In this document: positions 25,638 through 33,911 of the stretch, piece after piece
Layout of the letters: each line of letters starts with the position of its first letter
How positions within the stretch are numbered: the first letter of the stretch is position 1
NCBI RefSeq assembly: GCF_028712425.1
Contig: NZ_JAQTQD010000006.1
Span: forward strand, 62,001 to 126,000
Reading direction: 5' to 3'
From: Methanoregula sp.
GTDB lineage: Archaea > Halobacteriota > Methanomicrobia > Methanomicrobiales > Methanospirillaceae
DNA length: 64,000 nucleotides
Notes under the pieces: generated by a model
The model's input: the letters and a program-made list of their open reading frames with translations, nothing else
Database searches by the model: none
What the model was told of the DNA's origin: nothing
Position numbers and translations under genes: made by a program

Positions 25638-26516
25638 TTATCCCTCTATCATCATGCTAATTGTCTTCTTGAACTCATCGAACTCGAGTTCGTCCAGCTG
25701 CTCGGGCAGGAGCGAGCCGGTTGAGGCCTGCCGGTAGATCCAGTAGATGACCTTGTCCACGACCCGCATGACGTCGTCCGTTGTCTTTACATCGATGAGG
25801 TGCCTGCCGATCTTCGGATGCCGGCCCCGGTGTCCCCCTACGGTGATACGGTATTCCGGCTTGGTGCCCTGGATGATGTGGAAGGGGCAGGGCTTGATGC
25901 AGAACCCGCACTCCATGCATTTTACGGCATGGAGGACGATAATCCCGTCCTGGACCTCGATGGCTTTCTCACGGCAGTAATGGGTGCAGGTCCCGCAGCC
26001 GGTACAGAGCCCGGGGTCGCGGATCGGCCGCTGGATACCGGTGATCCCGATCTCGTTGAGCCGCTCGCTCTCGCACCCGTTCGGGCAGGAGGAGATGGCG
26101 ATCCGGACCTTGATGGGGAGTTCCTTGCCAAAGAATTTCTTGTCGATCTCTTCGGCAAGCCCCACGGAATCGATAATCCCGAACTTGCAGTGCCGGGTCC
26201 CAAGACAGGAGGTGATGTTCACAACTTCCTCGCGTTCGGCCCCAAGGGGAGTCCCGTTTGCAGCAAGATCGGCAACGAGCTCTTCGAGTCGTGACGGGTC
26301 CATGTGCGGGAGCTCGATCGTCTGGCGTGTTGTCAGGTGAAGGTTCTCGATCCCGTACTTTTTTGCGATCTCGCCCAGGCCTTTCATCCGTTCGGGCGTG
26401 ATCATGCCGGCCGGCATGCGGAGCCGGACGATACAGAAGTCGGGATCGATCTCGGTTATGATCCCGCCGCGGGTGAAGAGGTCCTGGTTTAGAGGGGATC
26501 TCTGGTGTCTTGGCAT
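25638..26516 (-). CDS. Small siroheme sulfite-reductase-like protein (Dsr-LP type), copy 2
   Basis: A 292-residue paralogue of the protein at 6704-7603. Siroheme-cluster ligands are CX5C (Cys104, Cys110) and CX3C (Cys144, Cys148 in SSCPNGC), with a two-cluster ferredoxin insert CTGCGTCTHYC and CMECGFCIKPC. The LTTRQTIELPH motif is kept. It has a good ribosome-binding site (GAGGT) before its ATG. It precedes the sulfur-trafficking genes starting at 27355 by less than 1 kb on the other strand. The substrate (sulfite, nitrite or another sulfur species) cannot be decided from sequence. Confidence 0.92.
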   Translation of the reverse strand: MPRHQRSPLNQDLFTRGGIITEIDPDFCIVRLRMPAGMITPERMKGLGEIAKKYGIENLHLTTRQTIELPHMDPSRLEELVADLAANGTPLGAEREEVVNITSCLGTRHCKFGIIDSVGLAEEIDKKFFGKELPIKVRIAISSCPNGCESERLNEIGITGIQRPIRDPGLCTGCGTCTHYCREKAIEVQDGIIVLHAVKCMECGFCIKPCPFHIIQGTKPEYRITVGGHRGRHPKIGRHLIDVKTTDDVMRVVDKVIYWIYRQASTGSLLPEQLDELEFDEFKKTISMMIEG

Positions 26517-26598
26517 ATCATACCTCTATGTACAGTGTTAATTGAAAGATATTGTCACTGTACTAAAAATTAAACTGTTTATTAACAAATAGGAACAT

Positions 26599-27171
26599 AT
26601 GACGAAACCATCGGAATACATGGAGGCTTTTTTCGGGGTCGAACTGAACCAGAAGTTCGAGGATATGATAAGCGAGCTCAAAAATGTGGAAGAGAGCCTC
26701 AAGGACTTGTCGCAGGATATTGGCAAACTTGGGGGAAACCTCTCACCGGAAGACTTCAAGGGGCTCGTTAAGGAGTGCCGGGCAATTTCCTACGAGAACG
26801 CACAGCAGATCAAGGATGTCCGGACATTTCTTGACTTTTACCTGAAGTCAGACAAGACTTCAACCCATATTATCCTCGAACGCGATGCCTACATGAAGAT
26901 CTACCAGATCTTCAAGTGGGATGGGTCAGATGTCCGGGACCTGAAGCGCTGGATCAAGGAACTCAGGGAACTCTGCGACAAGATCGGGCTCAATGTCCGT
27001 GACCTGATCAACTTCAAGAAGCTCACAGCCAACCCCGTTCCCGAGGAACTGGTAAAATTCCCGGTATATGCCTTCGACAAGCAGGGGTACTGCCTTACCG
27101 GCCCGGCCTACGATATCGTCATGCATATCGATGAAGTCCGCGAGAAGATGGCCGAGAATAATTCGTCATAA
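26599..27171 (+). CDS. Hypothetical protein with N-terminal coiled coil
   Basis: A 190-residue soluble protein that starts divergently from the sulfite-reductase-like gene, with 82 bases between them. Residues from about 15 to 55 (KFEDMISELKNVEESL and onward) form a heptad-like coiled coil. The rest is mixed helix (KRWIKELRELCDKIGLNVRDL). No signal peptide, membrane segment or metal motif was seen. No family was recognised. A regulatory or structural role is possible. Confidence 0.75.
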   Translation: MTKPSEYMEAFFGVELNQKFEDMISELKNVEESLKDLSQDIGKLGGNLSPEDFKGLVKECRAISYENAQQIKDVRTFLDFYLKSDKTSTHIILERDAYMKIYQIFKWDGSDVRDLKRWIKELRELCDKIGLNVRDLINFKKLTANPVPEELVKFPVYAFDKQGYCLTGPAYDIVMHIDEVREKMAENNSS

Positions 27172-27354
27172 TCCCAACCCTTTTTGCCTCCTCTTTTTCT
27201 GACCCGCAAATACAATCCTACAACGGGTTTTGTCAGCATCTGTTAACGAGAGTTAGGTAACGATGAAACAAATATAAAACGCATTAATTTATTATAATTA
27301 ACCGATTTGAAGATTTCACTAAATTTATTTACCTTGGGTATGAATCATAGGATC

Positions 27355-27888
27355 ATGGCCGAAACCAAGGCAAAAACAGATGAGAAAACCTCATGCCTGG
27401 ATACCATGGCGAAAAACCCCCTTTACGTCGGGCTCGTCATCGGTATCCTCGCTGCGGTTGTACAGGCACTGCTGATAAGCGCCGGTGGACCGGAAGCCTA
27501 CGGGTTCTGTGTCGCCTGCCATACCCGTGATGTGGTCAACGTTGCGGTGAACGATATTGCCGGGACAAAGCTCGCCGTTGCAGCGATCTCCCAGAACGCG
27601 ATCCTGCCGATGCTGACTGTTATCGGTGTCCTTATCGGTGCGTTCGTCTCCGCCCGGTACTACCAGGAGTTCCGGACCAAGGCTGGCAAAGCCTCGTCTT
27701 ATCTCTGGTACCTGATCGGCGGATTCTTCTTCATGGTCTTTGCCCTCTTCATGGGTGCCTGCCCGTACCGGCTGGGCCTCCGGATCGGGTACGGCGATGT
27801 TGTTGCACTTATCGGGGTCATCGCGATCATCGTCGGTGTCCTTGTCGGGATCAAGATCGCCACCAGCCTTGCGGAGCGTGAGGGATAA
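27355..27888 (+). CDS. YeeE/YedE-type sulfur transporter, first half protein
   Basis: A 177-residue membrane protein with about four to five transmembrane helices. It has the family's Cys motifs GFCVACHTRDVV and GACPYRLGLRIGYGD. YeeE/YedE proteins of about 350 residues import thiosulfate or act in selenium metabolism; here the function is split between two adjacent half-length genes, this one and the next. The start MAETKAKTD was chosen; an AT-rich box AATTTATTTACC at about 27320 lies about 30 bases before it, so the message may be nearly leaderless. It is the first gene of a likely sulfur-trafficking operon. Confidence 0.9.
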   Translation: MAETKAKTDEKTSCLDTMAKNPLYVGLVIGILAAVVQALLISAGGPEAYGFCVACHTRDVVNVAVNDIAGTKLAVAAISQNAILPMLTVIGVLIGAFVSARYYQEFRTKAGKASSYLWYLIGGFFFMVFALFMGACPYRLGLRIGYGDVVALIGVIAIIVGVLVGIKIATSLAEREG

Positions 27889-27890
27889 TC

Positions 27891-28412
27891 ATGGCGGCAG
27901 CAGGCTGGTTAACCAAGGACGTCGCCGTCATCGCCGTCCCTATCGTCTCGCTCCTCCTCGGTCTTCTGATCGGCTGGCTCGGCCAGCGGTCCGGGTTCTG
28001 CTCGATTGGCGGGTTCCGTGACTTCTTCATGTTCAAGCACACCCGGCTCCTGTACGGGTACCTGATGCTGATCGTGGGAGCGTTCGTCAGTTATCTCGTC
28101 CTCTCGCTCATCACGCCATCGGCATTCGAGAACTTCTTCTGGCTCCTCCACAAGGGCCTCATGCCCGTTCCCGGTGCTCCGGCGAACCTGGCGCTTACCG
28201 CTTACATCCTCCTTGCAGTCATCGGCGGCATCATGATCGGCCTCATCGGAGTCCTCCTGGGCGGCTGCCCGCTCCGGCAGGTTGTCATGACCGCTGAAGG
28301 AAACATCCGGTCCCTTCTCTTTGTGATCGGGATGTGTATCGGTGCCGTCCTCTTTGCGGCATGGATATCCGGCTGGGTGGTTGGGATCTTAAAGAGCATG
28401 GGGCTGGCATAA
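27891..28412 (+). CDS. YeeE/YedE-type sulfur transporter, second half protein
   Basis: A 173-residue membrane protein with about four to five transmembrane helices and Cys motifs GFCSIGGFRDFFM and GGCPLRQVVMTAEGN. It complements the preceding half protein, from which it is separated by two bases; together they provide the motifs of a complete YeeE/YedE channel. Family knowledge links such channels to uptake of thiosulfate or related sulfur (or selenium) compounds, with a TusA-like partner encoded next door, as here. Confidence 0.9.
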   Translation: MAAAGWLTKDVAVIAVPIVSLLLGLLIGWLGQRSGFCSIGGFRDFFMFKHTRLLYGYLMLIVGAFVSYLVLSLITPSAFENFFWLLHKGLMPVPGAPANLALTAYILLAVIGGIMIGLIGVLLGGCPLRQVVMTAEGNIRSLLFVIGMCIGAVLFAAWISGWVVGILKSMGLA

Positions 28413-28430
28413 CGGGGTTGGGTGAAAACA

Positions 28431-28658
28431 ATGGCAACCAAAAACCTTGACATAACCGGAAAAGTCTGCCCGTACTGCCTCCTTGCAGTCCAGAAGGCAT
28501 CGGCATCGTTACAGAAAGGCGACGAACTGCGGGTCTCCTGCGATCATCCGCCGGCAGCAACCACGACCATCCCGAAGTTCGCGGAGGACAACGGGATGAC
28601 CTGTGCGGTAACAAAGACAGCACCGGGCCTCTGGGAGATCCGGCTGACGAAAAAATAA
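28431..28658 (+). CDS. TusA-family sulfur carrier protein (CPYC variant)
   Basis: A 75-residue TusA/SirA/YedF-like protein. The sulfur-carrying motif at residues 12-15 is CPYC rather than the usual CPxP, giving two cysteines that could form a disulfide or persulfide pair. The sequence continues LLAVQKASASLQKGDELRV in the normal TusA fold. An in-frame GTG nine bases upstream is possible. The neighbours (YeeE halves before it, DsrE protein after it) indicate a carrier that takes sulfur from the transporter. Confidence 0.9.
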   Translation: MATKNLDITGKVCPYCLLAVQKASASLQKGDELRVSCDHPPAATTTIPKFAEDNGMTCAVTKTAPGLWEIRLTKK

Positions 28659-28722
28659 TCCCAACCTTTTAACACAACCCATAAATAATCATGTCTGTCT
28701 AACTTTAGAGGAGAAAGACGAC

Positions 28723-29967
28723 ATGAATCCCCATTTTTTTCTTCTTGGCGGATCCCTATCGCAGGAGCGTCTTGCGTGGATTGGGGAGTGCCTGAAGTTT
28801 TACTTTGTCAGGCTCAATCCCGAGGACCTTCTCCACCATACCAAATCGCATGAAGGCGTGTTTACGTTCCTTCTGACCGGTGACGCCCTCTACAGCCTCC
28901 ACGAGCCCGATACGGCACGAATCTGGGAGATCATACTGGGACTACCTTCCGTCCGGATCATCTGTGACCGGCACGAGCTGGCACTCCGGGGAATCTCGGT
29001 CGAAGGCCTGAAGATGAAGCACCCGGACCAGATCCTCAATTATAACCGTCTCGGCGTCGGAGGTCAGGCATCGTTCTGGAATGATGTGGCAAGAATTGCC
29101 CGCCAGCACGAGCAGCCGGTACCAAGCACCATCGGGTATCTCCAGCTCGATTCTCCCTATATGCACCGGTCTTCGCTGTCAGCACTGAAGTGCCTCACCG
29201 CGGCCCTGGAGGCTCATGCCTCGGTTGAATTCTATGCGTATCTTGACGGCGTCCACTGCGGCCACCATGGCCAGAACCCGACAGAGTTCGACAATATCGG
29301 TTCCGGCCTTGAAGAGATCAGCGAGAAGGCGGCAAAACGAGGATTGTTGTGCCAGATGATTGCCTGCAGCAGGTGTGCCGCAGCACGGGGGTATAACACC
29401 TGGGATGACGGGCAGGGGCAGATCGTTTCGACCTGCACCATCAAACCCTTCCGGATCCGGAACCTGAACGAGATGATTGACCGTTTCGCAAAGAACCACA
29501 TCATCCTCGGGGAGAACGTGGCGTCGATCCAGATGAAAAAAGATGGGCAGACCTCTTCGTTCCCCCTGGAGGAACCCGGACGGTCACCTCCCGTTACGGT
29601 TCTCATCACCACAACACCCTATGGCACGGAACGGGCATTCGGGGGAGTCTCGTTTGCCATTGCGTGTGCGGCACAGGGCATCCCGACCCAGGTGATCTTC
29701 ATCGAGGACGGTGTGTATGCCCTGGCCGGCAGTCACACGCAGGAAACCGACGCCCGGCTCTTCAACCTGCAGGAAGTGATCGATGCCGTGGCAGGAAGCA
29801 GGAACCTCGAGCTCTTTGCCTTCCAGCCGTCCCTCCACCAGCGGGCGCTTGCCAAGAACGCAAAGATGAACGCGGTGCTCGACATCGGAATGGCAGAACT
29901 CGGCCAGCTGCTCTTTTACCCACCAAGGGGCCTCCAATCGGGCCACCGTCGGCTCATCATCTTCTGA
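28723..29967 (+). CDS. Three-domain DsrE/DsrF/DsrH-like sulfur relay protein
   Basis: A 414-residue protein that appears to contain three DsrE-like domains in one chain: residues 1 to about 115 (GDALYSL, Cys81 in IICDRHELALRGI), about 135-255 (FYAYLDGVHCG, Cys210, Cys215 and Cys218 in CQMIACSRCAA), and about 288-400 (TTTPYGTERAFGGVSFAIACAAQG and FIEDGVYAL). In bacteria DsrE, DsrF and DsrH are separate subunits of a complex that relays sulfur to DsrC or TusE. Here they seem fused. A ribosome-binding site GAGGAG lies before the ATG. It lies in the sulfur cluster between a TusA and a TusA-like protein. Confidence 0.8.
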   Translation: MNPHFFLLGGSLSQERLAWIGECLKFYFVRLNPEDLLHHTKSHEGVFTFLLTGDALYSLHEPDTARIWEIILGLPSVRIICDRHELALRGISVEGLKMKHPDQILNYNRLGVGGQASFWNDVARIARQHEQPVPSTIGYLQLDSPYMHRSSLSALKCLTAALEAHASVEFYAYLDGVHCGHHGQNPTEFDNIGSGLEEISEKAAKRGLLCQMIACSRCAAARGYNTWDDGQGQIVSTCTIKPFRIRNLNEMIDRFAKNHIILGENVASIQMKKDGQTSSFPLEEPGRSPPVTVLITTTPYGTERAFGGVSFAIACAAQGIPTQVIFIEDGVYALAGSHTQETDARLFNLQEVIDAVAGSRNLELFAFQPSLHQRALAKNAKMNAVLDIGMAELGQLLFYPPRGLQSGHRRLIIF

Positions 29968-29978
29968 CGGCGATCTCC

Positions 29979-30227
29979 ATGACAGGGAAACACGCCAATA
30001 TCCCGGACTTTTCCGACCTCACCTGCACAAACCTGATGATCCGGCTGAAGATGCTGCTGAAGAAGACTCCTCCCGGTGTTCCGGTTGCGTGTTATGTCAG
30101 GAGAGGCCAGCGGGACACGATCGAAGTCCCGTTCGCCCGGTCCGGGTATGAGGTCAAAGTCCAGAAGGCAGACGCCCACCGGTACCGCGTGAGCCTGACC
30201 AAAAAGGAAACGGAGATGGATCTCTGA
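29979..30227 (+). CDS. Degenerate TusA-like protein
   Basis: An 82-residue protein with the length and pattern of TusA (DFSDLTCTNLMIRLKMLL near the start, then GYEVKVQKADAHRYRVSL). The CPxP motif is replaced by CTN (Cys16), so the proline after the Cys is lost. It starts 11 bases after the DsrE-like gene and overlaps the next gene as ATGA, so it is translationally coupled. It may be a docking or modified sulfur carrier rather than a classical one. Confidence 0.78.
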   Translation: MTGKHANIPDFSDLTCTNLMIRLKMLLKKTPPGVPVACYVRRGQRDTIEVPFARSGYEVKVQKADAHRYRVSLTKKETEMDL

Positions 30228-30580
30228 TGACTCCTGCGCCTTCTGTTCCCTCGGTTCTTATGACATTTACCCGGCACGACCGGTGGTACTGCATCTTCTC
30301 CATTGCCGGCAGGAACGGGGAGTTCCTCTATTATACCCATGAGAAAAAGCCCCTCCGCTCGCTCATGTTCGGGGAAAATTTTACCGGGCAGGTGCCCGGG
30401 CTGATGAAGAAGGAAGAACTCTGTATCGAATGCGGGCTGGGACTCTCGGTGAAAGGCGGTGTTGCGCTGGACGATGGAGACCTCATCGCGTGGCACTGCA
30501 CGGTGGAAGAAGCAAACACGATCCTTAAGGCGCTGAGGGAAACCCTGGGTAACGAAGGAAAGCAAATCACACTATTCTGA
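30227..30580 (+). CDS. Hypothetical protein of the sulfur cluster
   Basis: A 117-residue soluble protein with two close Cys in ELCIECGLGLSV and one later in WHCTVEEAN. Its ATG overlaps the previous stop as ATGA, tying it to the TusA/DsrE operon. Its end overlaps by nine bases the end of the convergent C_GCAxxG_C_C gene. I do not recognise a family. The Cys pair and the context suggest a thiol or sulfur role, which is inference. Confidence 0.75.
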   Translation: MTPAPSVPSVLMTFTRHDRWYCIFSIAGRNGEFLYYTHEKKPLRSLMFGENFTGQVPGLMKKEELCIECGLGLSVKGGVALDDGDLIAWHCTVEEANTILKALRETLGNEGKQITLF

Positions 30581-31039
30581 ACCTGCTGCGGTCTCCCGCA
30601 GGATGATCTTTGCTACCGCTTCTGCAACCTCCCCGGTGAACGCTACGCACTGCTGCATATGCTCGGGAGATTTCAGCACCATCCCGTGTGTCAGGGTGCG
30701 GCAACAGAGGCAGCCATGCTGCCGGACAAAGAGCGCGTGGAGTTCCCGGCACAAGCCAAGGCAGCGGTCGATCCGTGGGTCGCCGGCCCGGTCCCTGCCA
30801 AAGACCATCCCGAGGGCCATCACGCCTCCGGTCACGGCGCCGCAGGAACAGCCCGATCCACCGATACCGATGGGAAAGCCGGATGCGAGCCGGATGACCG
30901 ATTCCGGGTAGCCGAGCCCGAAGCTATCGTTGATTGACTTGACGATGGCTTCTGAGCAGTAGAACTGGCCGGACCGGTAATACTCTTCGGCGATCTTCCG
31001 GACCTCCGCGGGATCTGCCGATCGGAGAGGTACCTGCAT
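30572..31039 (-). CDS. C_GCAxxG_C_C-type redox protein
   Basis: A 155-residue protein with the family pattern of conserved Cys: FYCSEAIVKS, GGSGCSCGAVTGGVMALG, CLGLCRELHALF and HGCLCC. The family is a small, Cys-rich redox protein found in anaerobes and often close to selenium or sulfur genes. The start at 31039 was chosen because GGGGACC lies just before it; upstream ATGs would run into the OsmC gene. It follows osmC by 17 bases on the same strand, so the two form an operon convergent with the TusA/DsrE operon. Confidence 0.85.
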   Translation of the reverse strand: MQVPLRSADPAEVRKIAEEYYRSGQFYCSEAIVKSINDSFGLGYPESVIRLASGFPIGIGGSGCSCGAVTGGVMALGMVFGRDRAGDPRIDRCLGLCRELHALFVRQHGCLCCRTLTHGMVLKSPEHMQQCVAFTGEVAEAVAKIILRETAAGSE

Positions 31040-31056
31040 AAGGTCCCCAAAAAAAG

Positions 31057-31581
31057 TTATTTCTGGAGCCGTACTTCGGCTTTCAGGGCGATCGCGTTCC
31101 TGATGGTGAACATGCCCATGCACCGCTTGAGGGAGTACTCCTTCAGGTCCTGAACCTGTGCATCGGTTGCATCCCCCTTCACATCCATAAAGACGCGGTA
31201 CTCGGTGATGAGTGGATTGTTGCCGAGATCGAACTGGGCCGTATAGTCAAGGTCGGCCTCGACCCGGGTCTTCACGGAAACAAGCTTCAGGTTGCGCATC
31301 GCTGCCTCGGTGACAAATGTACTGGAATAACAGGCTGCAAACCAGAAAAGACCGAATGCCATCGGGCCGGGCCGGCAGGCGGGGCCGGCAAAGTTGGGGT
31401 GGCTTGCCTCCATCGTGTAACTGCCGTCTTTAGTCTTGACTGTTGAACGGAACTGCGGGCCGCCTTCCTCAAAGAGCCAGTCTCCCTCAATCTTTGCAGT
31501 GAACTTTGCTTCTTTGGGATCTGCCTGGATCTCTTTTTTGTACTGGACGACCTGTACGGTGTCGATGTTGTTGAGTGCCAT
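31057..31581 (-). CDS. OsmC/Ohr-family protein
   Basis: A 174-residue OsmC-like protein. Two family cysteines are visible, in FAACYSSTF (first) and LKRCMGMFT (second), which serve as the thiol peroxidase pair. The protein likely reduces organic peroxides or handles other thiol-reactive species. It is the first gene of a two-gene unit and is divergent from fwd operon 2 with 262 bases between. The start MALNNIDTV fits the family. Confidence 0.88.
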   Translation of the reverse strand: MALNNIDTVQVVQYKKEIQADPKEAKFTAKIEGDWLFEEGGPQFRSTVKTKDGSYTMEASHPNFAGPACRPGPMAFGLFWFAACYSSTFVTEAAMRNLKLVSVKTRVEADLDYTAQFDLGNNPLITEYRVFMDVKGDATDAQVQDLKEYSLKRCMGMFTIRNAIALKAEVRLQK

Positions 31582-31774
31582 CGGGTTAACCTCGGATCAG
31601 TATTAGTTTGCAACGGTAAAAAAATTTGTTAACCTTTTTGTCAATCTCAATAGCAATAGTTTTACTTCCGACGGAAAGTTCAGGGAGTTCCCTGTACGGA
31701 AAGACACACGGTTTCGTCGGAGAGTGGGAGGCCCGCTCAAATGATTTAATTGATTTCAATCAGCAATTCAAAAG

Positions 31775-31784
31775 GTTTATTTAT
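31775..31784 (+). promoter_or_regulatory. Putative TATA box of fwd operon 2
   Basis: GTTTATTTAT preceded by AAAAG (a BRE-like purine run) lies about 60-70 bases before the fwdG start. Transcription would begin near 31803-31810. The leader then ends with CTGTGTGATGTGC just before the ATG, the motif shared with the other fwd operons. Confidence 0.5.
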
Positions 31785-31843
31785 TTCACTAAACTAACGA
31801 TCGATCATAAAAAAAGAAGTTAACTTTTAACTGTGTGATGTGC

Positions 31844-32101
31844 ATGGCGTTTTCAGTACATGTCAACATGAACCGCTGCACCGGATGCGGCATCTGCGTG
31901 GTTGCCTGCCCGGTCAATGCTCTTGAGCTGCATACGGTCGACCCGGTAACGAAGGAGAAGATCTATCACGTCAAGGACGGCAAGTCCATCAGCATGGACG
32001 TGAAGCTCGAACTCTGTGCCGGCTGTGGCGTATGCGTGGCAGCATGCCCGTACAAAGTGATCACCCTTGCTGGTAAGGGGATGACCAACGTTCTGGTGTA
32101 A
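31844..32101 (+). CDS. fwdG: Two-cluster ferredoxin subunit of formylmethanofuran dehydrogenase (operon 2)
   Basis: An 85-residue 2[4Fe-4S] ferredoxin with CTGCGICVVACP and CAGCGVCVAACP and the shared insert DPVTKEKIYHVKDGKS. It starts at MAFSVHVNMNRC like the other two copies. It is the first gene of the plus-strand operon and leads into fwdD after 18 bases. It supplies low-potential electrons to the CO2-reducing FwdB. Confidence 0.93.
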   Translation: MAFSVHVNMNRCTGCGICVVACPVNALELHTVDPVTKEKIYHVKDGKSISMDVKLELCAGCGVCVAACPYKVITLAGKGMTNVLV

Positions 32102-32119
32102 CATTCGGAGTGGAACTAG

Positions 32120-32533
32120 ATGGCAAAAATTCACCTGAACATGATTACCCAGCGTTCGATCGAGGAAGGAGCTGCAATGGAGCAGGGAAAGACCAATCCG
32201 AACTACTTCATTGCCTGCTCGATCTGCGAGATGAACCCCGAAGACATGAGGAAAGCCGGCATCTGGAAGAACACTAATGTCCGTGTCACCAGCGAGTGCG
32301 GTACCGTTATCGTGAAGGCCATTGAGCCGACCCAGTACTGCCCGCCCGGCCTTGCCCACATCCGCCAGGGTGTCTGGGCAAACCAGGTTGTCCCGCCCCG
32401 GACCCAGTCCACCGGCACCCCGCAGTACAGCGGCTTTCCGGTGACAATCGAACCGGCACCGAATGAGAGAATCAAAACTGCCCTTGAGCTCGTGCAGGGC
32501 GCTGTCGGGCTCTGGCAGGGAGGGAAGATATAA
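32120..32533 (+). CDS. fwdD: Formylmethanofuran dehydrogenase subunit D (operon 2)
   Basis: A 137-residue pterin-binding subunit: ITQRSIEEGAAMEQGK, WKNTNVRVTSECG and IRQGVWANQVV. It overlaps the fwdB start by one base (TAATG), so it is coupled to it. By eye it is the most divergent of the three copies in the N-terminal half. Confidence 0.95.
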   Translation: MAKIHLNMITQRSIEEGAAMEQGKTNPNYFIACSICEMNPEDMRKAGIWKNTNVRVTSECGTVIVKAIEPTQYCPPGLAHIRQGVWANQVVPPRTQSTGTPQYSGFPVTIEPAPNERIKTALELVQGAVGLWQGGKI

Positions 32534-33909
32534 TGCCTAAGCTTATCAAAGGCGTCGGATGCCCGTACTGCGGCTCATCCTGCGACGATATCGAAGTCCT
32601 TGTTTCGGACGATGAGACCAAGGTCCTCGAAGTCCACAATGCCTGTATCATCGGGACCAACCTGTTCCACCATGCAAACGACCCCACCCGCCCCCGGCTC
32701 CCGCGCAAGCGTCAGCCCGACGGCTCGATGAAGGAGATCCCGTACGAGGATGCTATCGACTATATGGCAAAGACCATGCTCGCGGCAAAGAAGCCCCTGA
32801 TCTACGGCTTCGGTTCCACCAACTGCGAAGGCATGAGCGCAATCGGCCGCATTGCAGAGAAGTCCGGTGCGGTGCTCGACAACTGCGCAACCATCTGCCA
32901 CGGCCCCTCGTTCCTCGCGATCTTCGACAACGGGTACCCGAGCTGCACGCTCGGTGAGGCCAAGAACCGTGCGGATGTCGTGGTCTTCTGGGGCTGCAAC
33001 CCGATGCACGCCCACCCCCGGCACACTTCCCGGTACTCGATCTTCCCCCGCGGCTACTTCACCCAGAAAGGCCAGATGCAGCGGACAGTCCTCTGTATCG
33101 ACCCCCGCGAAACCGACACCGCGAAGCTCGCCGATCACCACCTGATGCTCGACCAGGGCCACGATTACGAGCTCTTCAATGCCTTCCGGACCGTTCTCCG
33201 GGGCCACGACATCCCTGACGTTGTCGCCGGGATCCCCAAGGAGACCATCAAGAAGTCCGCAGAAATCATGAAGAACGCAAAGTTCTGCATGATCTTCTTC
33301 GGTATGGGCTGCACGCACACCGACGGTCGCAACCACAACATCGACCATGCCATCAGCCTGACCCGTGACCTCAACGACCACACCAAGTGCTCGATCATGG
33401 CCATGCGGGGCCACTACAACATCGCCGGCCCCGGCCAGGTCTGGGCCTGGCAGTTCGGCTTCCCGTACTGCATTGACCTCTCGAAGGGGACCCACGCCCA
33501 CATGAACCCGGGCGAGACCAGCTCCGTGGACCTCGCAATGCGCGACGAAGTGGACTGCTTTGTCAATATCGGTGCCGATGCCGGTGCCCACTTCCCGATC
33601 CAGCCGGTCCAGCACTTAAAGAAGCACCCGTTCATCGTCATCGACCCGAACTTCAACATGGCTAGCGAGATCTCGGACCTCCACATCCCGGTCCGAATTG
33701 CCGGCGTTGACGAGCCGGGCGTTGTCTACCGTATGGACAATGTGCCGATCCAGTTCAAGGCCGTGCTCAAGGGACTGCCGGGCGTTCCGAGCGATGAGGA
33801 ACTCTTCGACCGGGTCTATGAGCGCATGTGCGAACTGACCAACACCAAGCCGATCTGGCTTGCTGCAAAGGAAGACCGGAGATACCCCGAATCAGAGGCG
33901 GTGAGCTAA
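32533..33909 (+). CDS. fwdB: Formylmethanofuran dehydrogenase subunit B (operon 2)
   Basis: A 458-residue catalytic subunit. Cluster ligands are CPYCGSSC (Cys10, 13, 17) with Cys38. The active-site Cys122 lies in DNCATICHGPS. It carries a C-terminal extension of about 15-20 residues compared with copies 1 and 3 (TNTKPIWLAAKEDRRYPE). It is clearly a different paralogue from copies 1 and 3, which resemble each other more. It reduces CO2 to formate with a Mo or W bis-pyranopterin cofactor. Confidence 0.96.
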   Translation: MPKLIKGVGCPYCGSSCDDIEVLVSDDETKVLEVHNACIIGTNLFHHANDPTRPRLPRKRQPDGSMKEIPYEDAIDYMAKTMLAAKKPLIYGFGSTNCEGMSAIGRIAEKSGAVLDNCATICHGPSFLAIFDNGYPSCTLGEAKNRADVVVFWGCNPMHAHPRHTSRYSIFPRGYFTQKGQMQRTVLCIDPRETDTAKLADHHLMLDQGHDYELFNAFRTVLRGHDIPDVVAGIPKETIKKSAEIMKNAKFCMIFFGMGCTHTDGRNHNIDHAISLTRDLNDHTKCSIMAMRGHYNIAGPGQVWAWQFGFPYCIDLSKGTHAHMNPGETSSVDLAMRDEVDCFVNIGADAGAHFPIQPVQHLKKHPFIVIDPNFNMASEISDLHIPVRIAGVDEPGVVYRMDNVPIQFKAVLKGLPGVPSDEELFDRVYERMCELTNTKPIWLAAKEDRRYPESEAVS

Positions 33910-33911
33910 AG

